A DNA stretch of 48,341 nucleotides. It comes from Halorubellus sp. JP-L1. Lineage in GTDB: Archaea > Halobacteriota > Halobacteria > Halobacteriales > Natrialbaceae. A model generated the notes under the pieces. That model was not told the origin of the DNA. It was given only the letters and a program-made list of their open reading frames with translations, and ran no database searches. A program made the translations under genes and the position numbers. This document shows, one piece after another, positions 8,563 to 16,769 of the stretch. Numbering within the stretch: the first letter of the stretch is position 1; each line of letters opens with the position of its first letter. The stretch lies in contig NZ_JAAOIR010000005.1 in assembly GCF_011440375.1 (NCBI RefSeq), forward strand, positions 268,460-316,800, given 5' to 3'.

Positions 8563-9972
8563 TCACTCGGTCGGGACTTCGCCGGGGTCGACGTCCACGT
8601 CCTCCTCGACGTCGCCGCGTTCGTCGTCGTCGAGCAGCGTGAGTCGCGCCTTCATGATGCGCGTATTCTCGACTTTCTCGACCGTGATGCGGACGCGACC
8701 GAACTCCATCACCTCGCCCTCCTCGACGAGCCGGCCCGATCGGTTGAAGATGAAGCCAGCGATCGTCTCGAACTCCTCGCCCTCCGGGAGCTCGATGCCG
8801 AGGAACTCGTTGACTTCCTCGATGTTCACCTCGCCCTTGACGAGCACCTCGTCGTCGCTCACCTGCTCGATGGGCTCTTCTTCCTCGCCTTCGAGGATCT
8901 CGCCGACGATCTCCTCGATCATGTCCTCCATCGTCACCAGCCCCTCCGTGGTGCCGAACTCGTCGATGACGATGACCATGTGCATCCGGTTCTCGCGCAT
9001 CTCCGCCATCAGGTCGTCCGCGTTCTTCGACTCGGGGACGTGCAGCGTCGGCTGGATGAGGTCCGCCAGCTCCAGTTCGCCGCCGTTCTCGCCGTAGTTC
9101 AGGTCGCGGACGAGGTCGCGGATGTGGACGACGCCGATGATGTTGTCCAGACTCCCCTCGTACACCGGCAGGCGCGCGTGCCCGCCGTGAATGCACTGCT
9201 GGATCGCCTCCTCGATGTCCGCGTCCTTCGAGATGGCGTCCATGTCGAGGCGCGGCGTCATCACCTCCTTCGCGATCGTGTTGTTGAACCGGAAGATGCG
9301 CTGGAGCATCTCGCGCTCGTCCTCCTCGATGACGCCCTCGCGCTCCCCGGTCTTGATCATGTCCTGGATCTCCGTGCGCGTCACGTAACTCGTCTCGATC
9401 GCCGACCGGCCGCCCGTGACCTTGTTCACGAGCCGCGTCAGGTAGTCGAAGACGACGATGAGCGGGAGGAGGACGTACTCGGCGGTCTTCAGCGGACGCG
9501 CGATCCGGAGCGCCCACGACTCCGTGTTCTCGACGGCGTAACTCTTCGGCGCGCTCTCCCCGAACAGGAGGACGAGTGCGGTGATCCCGAACGTCGAGAT
9601 GGCGACCGCGAGCCCCTGGTTGTTCGGCCCGAGGTAGTACCCGAGCAGCCCCGTCGCGATCGAGGACATCGCGATGTTCACGAGGTTGTTCCCGACGAGG
9701 ATCGTCACGAGGAGCCGATGCGGGTCCTCTTTGAGTTGCGCGACGACGTTCGCGCCCCGCTGCCCCTCTTCGACCAGCGCCTCGATGCGGTGGTTGGCGA
9801 GCGAGAACATCGCGATCTCCGAGGAGGAGAAGAACCCCGAGAGCAGGATGAGGAGCACGATGACGACGCTCCCGATGATCGCGATGGCGGTATCTCCCAG
9901 CTCGACGCCGACGAACGGGAGGGTGTACGCCGGCACCAGGCCCGCAGATGCAGCACTAAGCGATGAACCCAT
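8563..9972 (-). CDS. CNNM/CBS-domain transporter protein (CorC/HlyC family)
   Basis: The protein has 469 residues. The N-terminal CNNM (DUF21) membrane domain spans about 20-200 with four hydrophobic segments and the conserved GFFSSSEIAMFSLANHRIEALV segment. A CBS pair (about 220-345) includes VMTPRLDMDAI and EFGTTEGLVTMEDMIEEIVGEI, and a C-terminal CorC/HlyC transporter-associated domain carries GFIFNRSGRLVEEGE. Family members are linked to Mg2+ or Co2+ efflux and, in archaea and bacteria, are often mislabelled hemolysins. The acidic tail (DDDERGDVEEDVDVDPGE) is typical of halophiles. The start at 9972 is supported by a minus-strand TATA-like element (agagttaatcc, about 9998-10008). It converges with the PiT gene. 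Confidence 0.93.
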   Translation of the reverse strand: MGSSLSAASAGLVPAYTLPFVGVELGDTAIAIIGSVVIVLLILLSGFFSSSEIAMFSLANHRIEALVEEGQRGANVVAQLKEDPHRLLVTILVGNNLVNIAMSSIATGLLGYYLGPNNQGLAVAISTFGITALVLLFGESAPKSYAVENTESWALRIARPLKTAEYVLLPLIVVFDYLTRLVNKVTGGRSAIETSYVTRTEIQDMIKTGEREGVIEEDEREMLQRIFRFNNTIAKEVMTPRLDMDAISKDADIEEAIQQCIHGGHARLPVYEGSLDNIIGVVHIRDLVRDLNYGENGGELELADLIQPTLHVPESKNADDLMAEMRENRMHMVIVIDEFGTTEGLVTMEDMIEEIVGEILEGEEEEPIEQVSDDEVLVKGEVNIEEVNEFLGIELPEGEEFETIAGFIFNRSGRLVEEGEVMEFGRVRITVEKVENTRIMKARLTLLDDDERGDVEEDVDVDPGEVPTE

Positions 9973-10129
9973 TCAGTGCCAGACCTTGGTATCCTGCCGG
10001 ATTAACTCTTTTCTTCCCTCCGAACCGACCGGATACTGTGGTGCGTCGACGCCACGACCGACGCTTCCTCGCGAGCGGGCGCCTGCCGCGTCCCAAGTCC
10101 CTTAGTCCGCGCGGCCCCATCGTTCGAGC

Positions 10130-10432
10130 ATGGAAGCGACCCCCGAGATAACGCTCTACCGGCTCCAGGCGTGCCCGTTCTGCGAGCGCGTCGTCCGCGT
10201 GCTCGACGAGTACGACCTCGACTATCGCTCGCGGTTCGTGGAACCGCTGCACTCGCGCCGGAACGTCGTCCAGCGCGTGAGCGGGTCGCGGACCGCACCC
10301 GCCATCGTCGACGAGTCGACGGGCGTGACGATGAGCGAGTCCGCGAACATCGTCGCGTACCTGCACGCGACGTACGGGAACGAAACTGACTCCGGAGATC
10401 AGCCCGCGGCGGCGGACGGAGGCGCGGTCTGA
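10130..10432 (+). CDS. Glutaredoxin-like / GST N-terminal thioredoxin-fold protein
   Basis: This is a 100-residue thioredoxin-fold protein with the redox motif CPFC at Cys15-Cys18, a cis-Pro region (RTAPAIVD) and the SESANIVAYL helix typical of glutaredoxin and GST N-terminal domains. It lacks a GST helical domain and ends in a low-complexity Ala/Gly tail. Its TGA overlaps the ATG of the downstream redoxin gene by one base, so the two are translationally coupled. The likely role is thiol-disulfide exchange in the cytoplasm. Haloarchaea use gamma-glutamylcysteine instead of glutathione, so the true thiol partner may differ. Confidence 0.88.
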   Translation: MEATPEITLYRLQACPFCERVVRVLDEYDLDYRSRFVEPLHSRRNVVQRVSGSRTAPAIVDESTGVTMSESANIVAYLHATYGNETDSGDQPAAADGGAV

Positions 10433-10947
10433 TGGAGCTCGACTTCGACGTCGTCTCGCTCCCCGAGAGCGACCACCCGGAGGCGGGCGAGACGGCACCT
10501 GCCTTCACGCGGCCGCTCGTGAACGACGAGTTCTGGGAGGACCGCAGCCTCGACTCGCTCCTCGCGAACGGCCCCGTGCTGCTCGTGTTCACGACGATGA
10601 ACGGCGCGTTCCCGGCGACGTACACGTGGAACGAACTCCGCGAGCGCGACTGGGAGGCGGACTACGACGTCTCGATAGTGGGCGTCACCGTCAGCGACCC
10701 CTACGACACGACCGAGACGATTCGCGACCGCGGCATCGACTACCCGATATTCTCCGACCCCCAGAACGGCGTCGCCGAGCAGTTCGGCGTCGTCCACGAC
10801 CTCGACGGCATGACGGGCGTCACGGAACCACGGCCGTCCGTGTTCCTGCTCGACACCGACCGAACCGTCGAGTACGCGTGGGTCGCCGCGGAGTGGCCGG
10901 ACTTCCCGCCGTACGACGAGATCGAGGCCGAACTCCCCGACGCCTGA
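10432..10947 (+). CDS. Redoxin (AhpC/TSA-like) domain protein without cysteine
   Basis: This 171-residue protein has the peroxiredoxin-like layout: TAPAFTRPLVN, then PVLLVFTTMNGAFPATYTW at 48-66, DYDVSIVGVTVSDPY, YPIFSDPQNGVAEQFGV, and PRPSVFLLDTDRTVEYAW. The position that holds the peroxidatic Cys in AhpC/Bcp proteins (PxxFTxxCT) is occupied by Tyr64, and there is no cysteine anywhere in the sequence. It therefore cannot act as a thiol peroxidase by the known mechanism. The one-base overlap with the CPFC protein upstream suggests a joint function. The gene is annotated simply as redoxin in relatives. Confidence 0.88.
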   Translation: MELDFDVVSLPESDHPEAGETAPAFTRPLVNDEFWEDRSLDSLLANGPVLLVFTTMNGAFPATYTWNELRERDWEADYDVSIVGVTVSDPYDTTETIRDRGIDYPIFSDPQNGVAEQFGVVHDLDGMTGVTEPRPSVFLLDTDRTVEYAWVAAEWPDFPPYDEIEAELPDA

Positions 10948-11015
10948 GTCGCACTCGAGAGCGCCCCAGTCGCGCTCGACGACGGCCCGCTCGCGATCGA
11001 GGACGCCAGCGTGGA

Positions 11016-11231
11016 CTACTCGCTGGCGAGCAACCGGTACGCGACGATGCAGTCGATGGCGACCAGCGCCAGCCCCGAGACGCCCCAGAGCGCGAGCACC
11101 GCGCCGAACCCGACGCCGACGTCGCCGCGGACCATCGATAGCGGGTCCTCGAGGGGGACGAGGAGGAGCGTCCAGAGCGCGTAGACGACGTGGTTGACGA
11201 CCAGCGTTCGCCCGTCGAAACCGATCTCCAT
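11016..11231 (-). CDS. Small two-helix membrane protein
   Basis: This 71-residue protein has two hydrophobic segments (VVYALWTLLLVPL and FGAVLALWGVSGLALVAIDCIVAYRLL) joined by a short acidic loop. The ATG at 11231 (MEIGFDGR) is preferred over an upstream start because it gives a plausible short N-terminus. No family is recognised. It converges with the redoxin gene and diverges from the Sua5 gene. Confidence 0.55.
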   Translation of the reverse strand: MEIGFDGRTLVVNHVVYALWTLLLVPLEDPLSMVRGDVGVGFGAVLALWGVSGLALVAIDCIVAYRLLASE

Positions 11232-11338
11232 TCGTTCGCACCTGCAGGCCGACGTCATTCAGTCTTCCCTTCCGCGCTCTCGGTCGATTCCGGCGCGAAA
11301 CCAGCGGCTTCTTTGCCGTGCTGACGGTACGTCTTCGT

Positions 11339-11986
11339 ATGACCGATTCGGACGAGGTAGCGCCGGCTACCGATTCGGACGACGTAGCGCAGGCTGCCGA
11401 TTCGGTCGCGGCCGCGGCGCAGGCGATCCGCGACGGCGACCTCGTCGTGTACCCGACGGAGACCGTGTACGGCCTCGGCGCGGACGCCCTGAATCCCGAC
11501 GCCGTCGAGCGGGCGTTCGCGGCGAAGGGCCGGGACCGCTCGAAGCCGCTGTCGATGGGCGTGCCGAGCGTCGCCGCCGCCCGCGAGCACGTCGCCGCGA
11601 CCGAGCGCGAGGTGGCCTTCATGCGGGCGTTCCTCCCCGGTCCCGTCACCGTCCTCTGCGACCGCGAGCCGCACGTCCCGGACGTCCTCGTCGCCGGCGG
11701 CGACCGCGTCGGCGTCCGCGTCCCCGAGCACGACCTGGCGCTCGACCTGTTCGCGGCCGCCGGCACGCCCGTGACGGCGACGAGCGCGAACCGCTCCGGG
11801 CACCCGAGCGTCCGCCACCCCGACGACCTCGACTCCGAGTTCGAGGCGTCGGTCGCGGCGGTGCTCGACGGCGGCCGCACCGACGGCACCGAGAGCACGG
11901 TCGTCGACCCCGCGACCGGCGAGATCGTCCGCGAGGGCGCGCTCGCCGGCGCCATCGAGGCCTGGCTCGACGAACACCCGCCGTAG
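11339..11986 (+). CDS. L-threonylcarbamoyladenylate synthase (Sua5/YrdC/TsaC)
   Basis: This enzyme makes threonylcarbamoyl-AMP from Thr, bicarbonate and ATP, the first step of t6A37 formation on ANN-decoding tRNAs. The YrdC fold motifs are present: DLVVYPTETVYGLGADA, the KGRDRSKPLSM segment, PGPVTVL, RVGVRVPEH, and VTATSANRSG. The protein has 215 residues, so it is the short form without the C-terminal Sua5 domain. The first 25 residues are a Ser/Asp/Ala-rich extension with two near-identical TDSD(E/D)VA repeats. The ATG at 11339 is chosen because a TATA-like element (cttctttg) is about 27 bases upstream. Confidence 0.95.
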   Translation: MTDSDEVAPATDSDDVAQAADSVAAAAQAIRDGDLVVYPTETVYGLGADALNPDAVERAFAAKGRDRSKPLSMGVPSVAAAREHVAATEREVAFMRAFLPGPVTVLCDREPHVPDVLVAGGDRVGVRVPEHDLALDLFAAAGTPVTATSANRSGHPSVRHPDDLDSEFEASVAAVLDGGRTDGTESTVVDPATGEIVREGALAGAIEAWLDEHPP

Positions 11987-12040
11987 TCGGCGACCGACCT
12001 GGCGGCGGTCGGCGGGTCGAATACCGTCCAGCGAGTCGAC

Positions 12041-12715
12041 CTATCGTTCTGCGAGCCGCGACCGGAGGGTGCGCGTGGCGACGCCGCACTCGTTCGCGAA
12101 CCGGCACGGATCGCACTTCGCGGTGTCGTCGAGGCGCTCGGGTGGTGCGTCGAGTTCCCGGACCTCCCGTATCGCCGACCGATAGGCCGCCTTCTTCCGG
12201 GTCGTCAGGCGGACGCGGCGGACGACGCCGTACGCGGGGTACTCGACGACGGCCTCGTCGACGCGACGCTCGCGCTCCCAGGCCAGCGCCTTCGCCGCGG
12301 CGACCGCCCACACCGCGTGTGGCTCCCAGACGCCCTGCTCGGGCGGCCGCCCCGGCGACACCAGCGACGGGAGCGGCGGGTCCGGGAGGACCTTCGATGC
12401 GACGCCGTGGCACTCCCGTCCGGCGAGGAAGACGTCAGTCGCCGCCGGCCGGTCGAGGTCCCGGAACCGCGGTTCGCGCTCGCGGACGCGCTCGACGCGC
12501 TCGCGCCACGTCCCAGGCGGCGCCTCGATGGGTGCGTCCGCGAGCGGGTCAGGCTGGCCGGTATCGGTTTCGGCGTCGAGTAGCTCGTGGTAGCGCGTCG
12601 CTACCTCGCGGACGGCGTCGACCCGGTCGGGCGGAGCGCGGTCGTCGTGCTTGCGGGCGTACCAGAGCTGACGCGGACAGTACGCGGCGGTTCGGAGGTC
12701 GCTGAAGGCGAGCAC
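12041..12715 (-). CDS. Stand-alone Cas4-like (PD-(D/E)XK, Fe-S) protein
   Basis: The protein has 224 residues with the architecture of Cas4/RecB-type nucleases. One Cys lies near the N-terminus (Cys13 in AAYCPRQLWY) and three lie at the C-terminus (Cys201, Cys204, Cys210 in CDPCRFANEC), together able to bind a 4Fe-4S cluster. A His in the RYHELLD helix and a KKAAYRSAIREV helix resemble Cas4 motifs I and QxxxY. The usual catalytic Asp and the ExK are not evident: the segments read GVASKVL and VVEYPAYG. It may thus be catalytically altered. The start is a GTG at 12715 with a TATA-like cccttttctc about 27 bases upstream. No cas genes or CRISPR are nearby. Confidence 0.75.
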   Translation of the reverse strand: MLAFSDLRTAAYCPRQLWYARKHDDRAPPDRVDAVREVATRYHELLDAETDTGQPDPLADAPIEAPPGTWRERVERVREREPRFRDLDRPAATDVFLAGRECHGVASKVLPDPPLPSLVSPGRPPEQGVWEPHAVWAVAAAKALAWERERRVDEAVVEYPAYGVVRRVRLTTRKKAAYRSAIREVRELDAPPERLDDTAKCDPCRFANECGVATRTLRSRLAER

Positions 12716-12762
12716 GCCGACGTTGGCGCGGCATCCGAGAAAAGGGTTCGCTGGGGCGGAGA

Positions 12763-12849
12763 GCGGTCGTGGCGGTCGGGAGCCGCCGCAGGCCGCAGGG
12801 CGGTCGTGGCGGTCGGGAGCCGCCGCAGGCCGCAGGGCGGTCGTGGCGG
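12763..12849. repeat. 37-bp tandem repeat, 2.35 copies
   Basis: A 37-bp unit starting gcggtcgtggcggtcgggag is repeated at 12763-12799 and 12800-12836, with a partial third copy to 12849. It lies between the 5' end of the Cas4-like gene and the 3' end of the next gene. It is internally palindromic (gcggtcgggagccgc). Confidence 0.95.
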
Positions 12850-12857
12850 CCGATAGC

Positions 12858-13487
12858 TCAGAAGTCGACGTCGACCTCCATCCCCTCGGTCGCCTCGTCT
12901 AGGCCGTCCTCGCGGGCGCTGTCGAGGTTCGTGGAGAGGCCGGCGTCGGTGAGCGCGTCGTCGAACGCGTCCCGGTACCGGTCGTTCGCGGCACGGGACT
13001 GCTCGACGGCGTCGAGCGCGATCACGTATCGGCGCGCGGTGCGTTCGTCCACGTCGAACGCGTCCGCGACGGCGTCGAGGCCCTCCTCGCGCGCGTCCCG
13101 GAGCGCGTCGAGCGCCGTGCCGTCCGGCACGCCGTCGTCGGGGAGGTCGGTCTCGTCGGGGAGGTCGTCGTTCTCGTCGACGATGTGGAGGTCCGTCCGG
13201 GCGATGAACACCTCGAACGCGTCCACGTTCGCGTCGAGGGCGTCCGCGATCTCGTCGTCGTCCTGGCCGTCGTAGACGGCACGGACGAGGTGCACGAGCG
13301 CGTCGTCGTCCAGGTCGGTCCCGAACCCGTAGCGTTCGCGGAGGGTGCCGACGATCTCGTGGAGTCGGCTGTCGTCGTCAGGGCGGTCGGTGAGGGACCC
13401 CCGGGACTCCTCCTGGGACTCGGTGACGGTGTCGTCGCCGGCGACGTCCATGAAGATGTCGCGGAGTTCCTCGGTCTTGCGGTCCAT
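12858..13487 (-). CDS. Conditioned medium-induced protein 4-like (Cmi4-like)
   Basis: This is an acidic 209-residue soluble protein. The N-terminus MDRKTEELRDIFMDVAGDDTVTESQEESRGSL matches, from memory, a haloarchaeal family named conditioned medium-induced protein 4. The middle contains two helix-turn-helix-like segments: DDEIADALDANVDAFEVFIARTDL and EGLDAVADAFDVDERTARRYVIALDAVEQS. The protein could therefore bind DNA, although the acidity argues for a protein partner. The ATG at 13487 is preferred to a TTG one codon earlier, because a minus-strand TATA-like element (tttatgtac, about 13511-13519) sits about 27 bases upstream. A link to cell density is only implied by the family name. Confidence 0.7.
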   Translation of the reverse strand: MDRKTEELRDIFMDVAGDDTVTESQEESRGSLTDRPDDDSRLHEIVGTLRERYGFGTDLDDDALVHLVRAVYDGQDDDEIADALDANVDAFEVFIARTDLHIVDENDDLPDETDLPDDGVPDGTALDALRDAREEGLDAVADAFDVDERTARRYVIALDAVEQSRAANDRYRDAFDDALTDAGLSTNLDSAREDGLDEATEGMEVDVDF

Positions 13488-13850
13488 CAACGGAACACTC
13501 TACCACCCACGGTACATAAACGTACCACTTGCTTCGCGGGGGTAGGAGGAGGCTACGTCCCGGAACGAGTCGGAAAGCAGGCGGCTACTCGCGATGGTGA
13601 CGACCAACCGCGAGTATACGGGGTCATGGCGACCACCAATCGCGGAGGATTCGACTGCGCGTCCGGTGGGTGGGCCGTTCGTGGGCGTCGGTCGATCGAC
13701 TGCACTGGTCGGGCGACGCCCGTCGCGTCGCCGTCGACGAGCTGGCGTCGCGTGCGGGCGAATCGCCAGACGGAACGCCACTCGGACAGAGAAACGGAAA
13801 ACCTATTTCGAATTCCCGCAAGACGGGAGCGGGCTCCCTGGCGAGTGTAA
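13488..13850. other. Non-coding interval
   Basis: No gene is supported in this interval. It carries the promoter of the minus-strand Cmi4-like gene and an imperfect direct repeat (ggtgacgaccaaccgcgag near 13596 and ggcgaccaccaatcgcgga near 13627). The rest appears featureless. Confidence 0.5.
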
Positions 13851-13861
13851 CAAGATTTAAG
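13851..13861 (+). promoter_or_regulatory. TATA element of Fe-S oxidoreductase gene
   Basis: The sequence caagatttaag is centred about 29 bases before the ATG at 13886, predicting a leaderless or very short-leader transcript. Confidence 0.5.
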
Positions 13862-13885
13862 CCCGAATCGGCCGGGTGATAGACT

Positions 13886-16048
13886 ATGACAGTTCCGCTG
13901 GTACCGCTCGCACAGGAGACCACTCGCCCGACCTTCTGGCAGATCAGTCACACGGGGGAGGCCATCTTCTACTACCTCGCAGCCCTCTCCACCATCGTGT
14001 TCGCGTGGGGCGTCTACGACCGCTTCGCGCGGTACGCACAGGGCGACGAGGACTGGTTCGAGCGCACGAACGACCTCGGCCGTCGCGTGCTCGAGGCGAC
14101 GAAGATCGTCGCCTCGAACGAGAAGCAGTTCGACAGGGACCTCTACGCGGGCGTGATGCACACGTTCATCCTCTGGGGCTTCCTGACGCTGTTCATCGGG
14201 ACGGTCATCCTCGCGTTCGACGAGTGGGCCGTCCGGAAGACGACCGACATCGTCCTCGGGAACAAGCAGTCGTTCTTCGTCGACGAGTTCTACCTCGCGT
14301 ACTCCCTGGTCATGGACGCGCTCGGACTGCTGTTCGTCGTCGGGATCGGGATGGCGCTCTACCGGCGGTACGTCGTCCAGAACCACCGCCTCTGGGGGAA
14401 GCACACGAGCGCCGAGGACGGCCTGTTCGTGTGGACGCTGTTCGCGCTCGGCGTCGGCGGGTACGTCACCGAGGGCGTCCGCATCCTCGGCACCGGCCGC
14501 CCGGACTTCGAGTCCGTGAGCTTCGTCGGACTGTTCGTCGCGGACTCGTTCGCCGCCGCCGGGATGAGCGAGTCGATGGCGACTGCGGTCTATCCGCTGA
14601 CGTGGTGGAGTCACGCCGTCCTCGCGCTCGTGTTCGTCGCCGCGATCCCGTACGCGAAGCCGTTCCACATGATCTCGAGCTTCGCGAACGTCGTCGCGCG
14701 CGACGAGAAGGCCGGGAAGCGCCTGCCGGGCGTCCCCGCGGACCTCGACGCCGACACGGGCGCGGAGGACATCGACTCGTTCAGCTGGAAGGAGATCCTC
14801 GATCAGGACGCGTGCACGAAGTGCGGGCGGTGCTCGTCGGCGTGCCCGGCGAAGGCGAGCGGACGGCCGCTCGACCCGCGCGACGTCATCCTCGACTTGA
14901 AGCAGTACCGAGAGAACCTCGACGCGGGCGGCGACGAGAAACCGATCGTCGCCGACGGCGGCGGCGTCGTCGACGCGGAGACGATGGAGTCCTGCATGTC
15001 CTGCATGGCGTGCATGGACGCGTGCCCCGTCGAGATCGAGCACCTGAATAGCTTCACGCGGATGAACCGCGAGCTCACGGACACGGGCGAGATCGACCCG
15101 AACATGCAGGACGTCTACCAGAACGTCATGCAGAAGGGCAACACGTTCGGCGACCCGCAGCGCAAGCGCGCGGACTGGGCGGACCCGCTCGACTTCGAGG
15201 TGACGGACGCCCGCGAGGAGGAAGTCGAGTACCTCTGGTACGTCGGCGACTACCCGAGCTACGACGACCGGAACAAGAAGGTCGCGCGGTCGCTCGCGAC
15301 CATCCTCCAGGAAGCGGACGTCTCGTTCGGCATCCTGTTCGACGACGAGAAGTACGACGGGAACGACATTCGCCGCACCGGCGAGGAGTTCCTCTACGTC
15401 GAACTCGCGGGCCATCACGTCGAGTCCTTCGAGGACTGCGAGTTCGAGACCCTCGTCTGCACGGACCCGCACTCGTACAACACGTTCAAGAACGAGTACC
15501 CGGAGGTCGACTTCGAGGAGTTCGCGGACGACCCGATGATGCCGTTCGAGTTCGAGGGCCAGTGGAACGAGGACGGCGAGATCGACGTCCACCACTGGAC
15601 GCAGGTCGTCGAGGAACTCGTCGAGCGGAACGCGCTCGGCCTCTCCGGCACCGAACTCGACTACACGGTCACGTACCACGACCCGTGTCACCTCGGACGG
15701 TACAACGACGAGTACGAGGCGCCCCGCGAACTCGTCCAGGCGACGGGTTGCGAGCTCCACGAGATGCCCCGTAATCGCGCGGACTCGTTCTGCTGCGGTG
15801 GCGGCGGCGGTGGCCTCTGGATGGAGCTCGAGGAGGAGACGAAGCCGAGCGAGGAACGCCTCCGCGAGGCCCTGAACGACACCGAGGCGGGCGCGGCGGT
15901 CGAGAAGTTCGTCGTCGCGTGCCCGATGTGCATGACGATGTACGAGGACGGCCGGAAGACCGGCGGGTTCGAGGACGAGATCGAAGTCGTCGACGTCGCG
16001 GAACTCATCGTCGAAGCACTCGGCGTCGAAGACCAGATCGAAGCCTGA
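13886..16048 (+). CDS. Membrane Fe-S oxidoreductase (NarI-like b-type + HdrD-like, CCG domains)
   Basis: This 720-residue protein fuses a membrane domain (about 20-265, with five to six helices resembling the NarI/DUF cytochrome b module) to a HdrD/GlpC/GlcF-like part. Two 4Fe-4S motifs are present: Cys310-313-316-320 (CTKCGRCSSACP) and Cys370-373-376-380 (CMSCMACMDACP). The C-terminus carries a CCG domain (HDPCHLGRYN and FCCGGGGGG, then VACPMCMTMYE). Such proteins pass electrons from a soluble dehydrogenase, ETF or lactate oxidase to membrane quinone. A fatty-acid or ETF role is often inferred for the haloarchaeal ones. No partner gene flanks it, so the electron donor is not determined here. 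Confidence 0.9.
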   Translation: MTVPLVPLAQETTRPTFWQISHTGEAIFYYLAALSTIVFAWGVYDRFARYAQGDEDWFERTNDLGRRVLEATKIVASNEKQFDRDLYAGVMHTFILWGFLTLFIGTVILAFDEWAVRKTTDIVLGNKQSFFVDEFYLAYSLVMDALGLLFVVGIGMALYRRYVVQNHRLWGKHTSAEDGLFVWTLFALGVGGYVTEGVRILGTGRPDFESVSFVGLFVADSFAAAGMSESMATAVYPLTWWSHAVLALVFVAAIPYAKPFHMISSFANVVARDEKAGKRLPGVPADLDADTGAEDIDSFSWKEILDQDACTKCGRCSSACPAKASGRPLDPRDVILDLKQYRENLDAGGDEKPIVADGGGVVDAETMESCMSCMACMDACPVEIEHLNSFTRMNRELTDTGEIDPNMQDVYQNVMQKGNTFGDPQRKRADWADPLDFEVTDAREEEVEYLWYVGDYPSYDDRNKKVARSLATILQEADVSFGILFDDEKYDGNDIRRTGEEFLYVELAGHHVESFEDCEFETLVCTDPHSYNTFKNEYPEVDFEEFADDPMMPFEFEGQWNEDGEIDVHHWTQVVEELVERNALGLSGTELDYTVTYHDPCHLGRYNDEYEAPRELVQATGCELHEMPRNRADSFCCGGGGGGLWMELEEETKPSEERLREALNDTEAGAAVEKFVVACPMCMTMYEDGRKTGGFEDEIEVVDVAELIVEALGVEDQIEA

Positions 16049-16116
16049 CGCGGTCGCCGTCGTCGTTCTTCGTCGTATCGTCGAAAAGGAGGGGCTACTG
16101 TGTCTGCAGACGTTAT

Positions 16117-16557
16117 TCAGGCGATGCGGTCGGCGACGTCGGCGAGGACGGGGATGCGCGTGCGCTCACCCTGGTACGCGCGGAGCATGAGGAACAGCCA
16201 GAGGCCGAATCCGGCGAGGGCGACGACGAGCCAGAGTAGGCTGACGACGAGCGAGACGAGTCCGAACGCGAGGCCCGCGCCGGTGCCGGAGCCGGCGAGC
16301 ACGCCGAGGATCGACGTGACGATCGTGGACGCGATCGCGAGCACGAAGAACCCGACGGAGAGGGCGATGCTCTGGGCGGCGTGGAATCGCACGAACTCGT
16401 CCTCGGGTTCGAGGACGTAGAACAGGATGCCGGTGAGGGCGCCGAAGAGGTACGCGAGGGCGCCGGCGAGGTTCGACTCGAGGCCGGTTCCCGAAGTGGG
16501 TTCCGCGGTGGTCGGTTCGTCGGTACTGGTGGTGTTGTCGACGTCTTCTGTCGCCAT
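16117..16557 (-). CDS. DUF4870-like membrane protein
   Basis: This is a 146-residue protein with a Thr/Glu/Asp-rich N-terminal 25 residues followed by four hydrophobic segments. The motif ALAYLFGALTGILFYVLEPEDEFVRFHAAQSI is characteristic of DUF4870 (Tic20-like) proteins, and the tail is short and basic. The function of the family is unknown. The ATG at 16557 is chosen because it gives MATEDVDN and lies about 38 bases after a minus-strand TATA-like box (atacttaag, 16590-16600). It converges with the Fe-S oxidoreductase gene. Confidence 0.8.
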   Translation of the reverse strand: MATEDVDNTTSTDEPTTAEPTSGTGLESNLAGALAYLFGALTGILFYVLEPEDEFVRFHAAQSIALSVGFFVLAIASTIVTSILGVLAGSGTGAGLAFGLVSLVVSLLWLVVALAGFGLWLFLMLRAYQGERTRIPVLADVADRIA

Positions 16558-16589
16558 GATGGGTCTCGGTACCATCTACCACTCGCGAG

Positions 16590-16602
16590 TGCTTAAGTAT
16601 AG
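16590..16602 (-). promoter_or_regulatory. TATA element of DUF4870-like gene
   Basis: The minus-strand sequence ctatacttaagc is a strong TATA box about 38 bases upstream of the ATG, implying a leader of about 10 bases. The neighbouring 16600-16640 is AT-rich for this window. The remaining bases to 16769 hold no gene. Confidence 0.5.
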
Positions 16603-16769
16603 TCTATGTGTAATTAACAATATCGGAATATCATGGACGGCGAACGGTCGGTATCTGGTATGTCTCTGGAAAGGAACAGACTGACACCGCGTCTCGGACG
16701 TCGGCGGCGCCGACCTGGCGTCCTCGAAGAGCGCGCAGCGTCGAATCGAATACCGGGAAAAGGGACGTT

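Noticed and set aside
12041-12715. Functional CRISPR-Cas locus because of the Cas4-like gene
   Set aside because: No cas1, cas2, effector genes or repeat-spacer array are present anywhere in the window.
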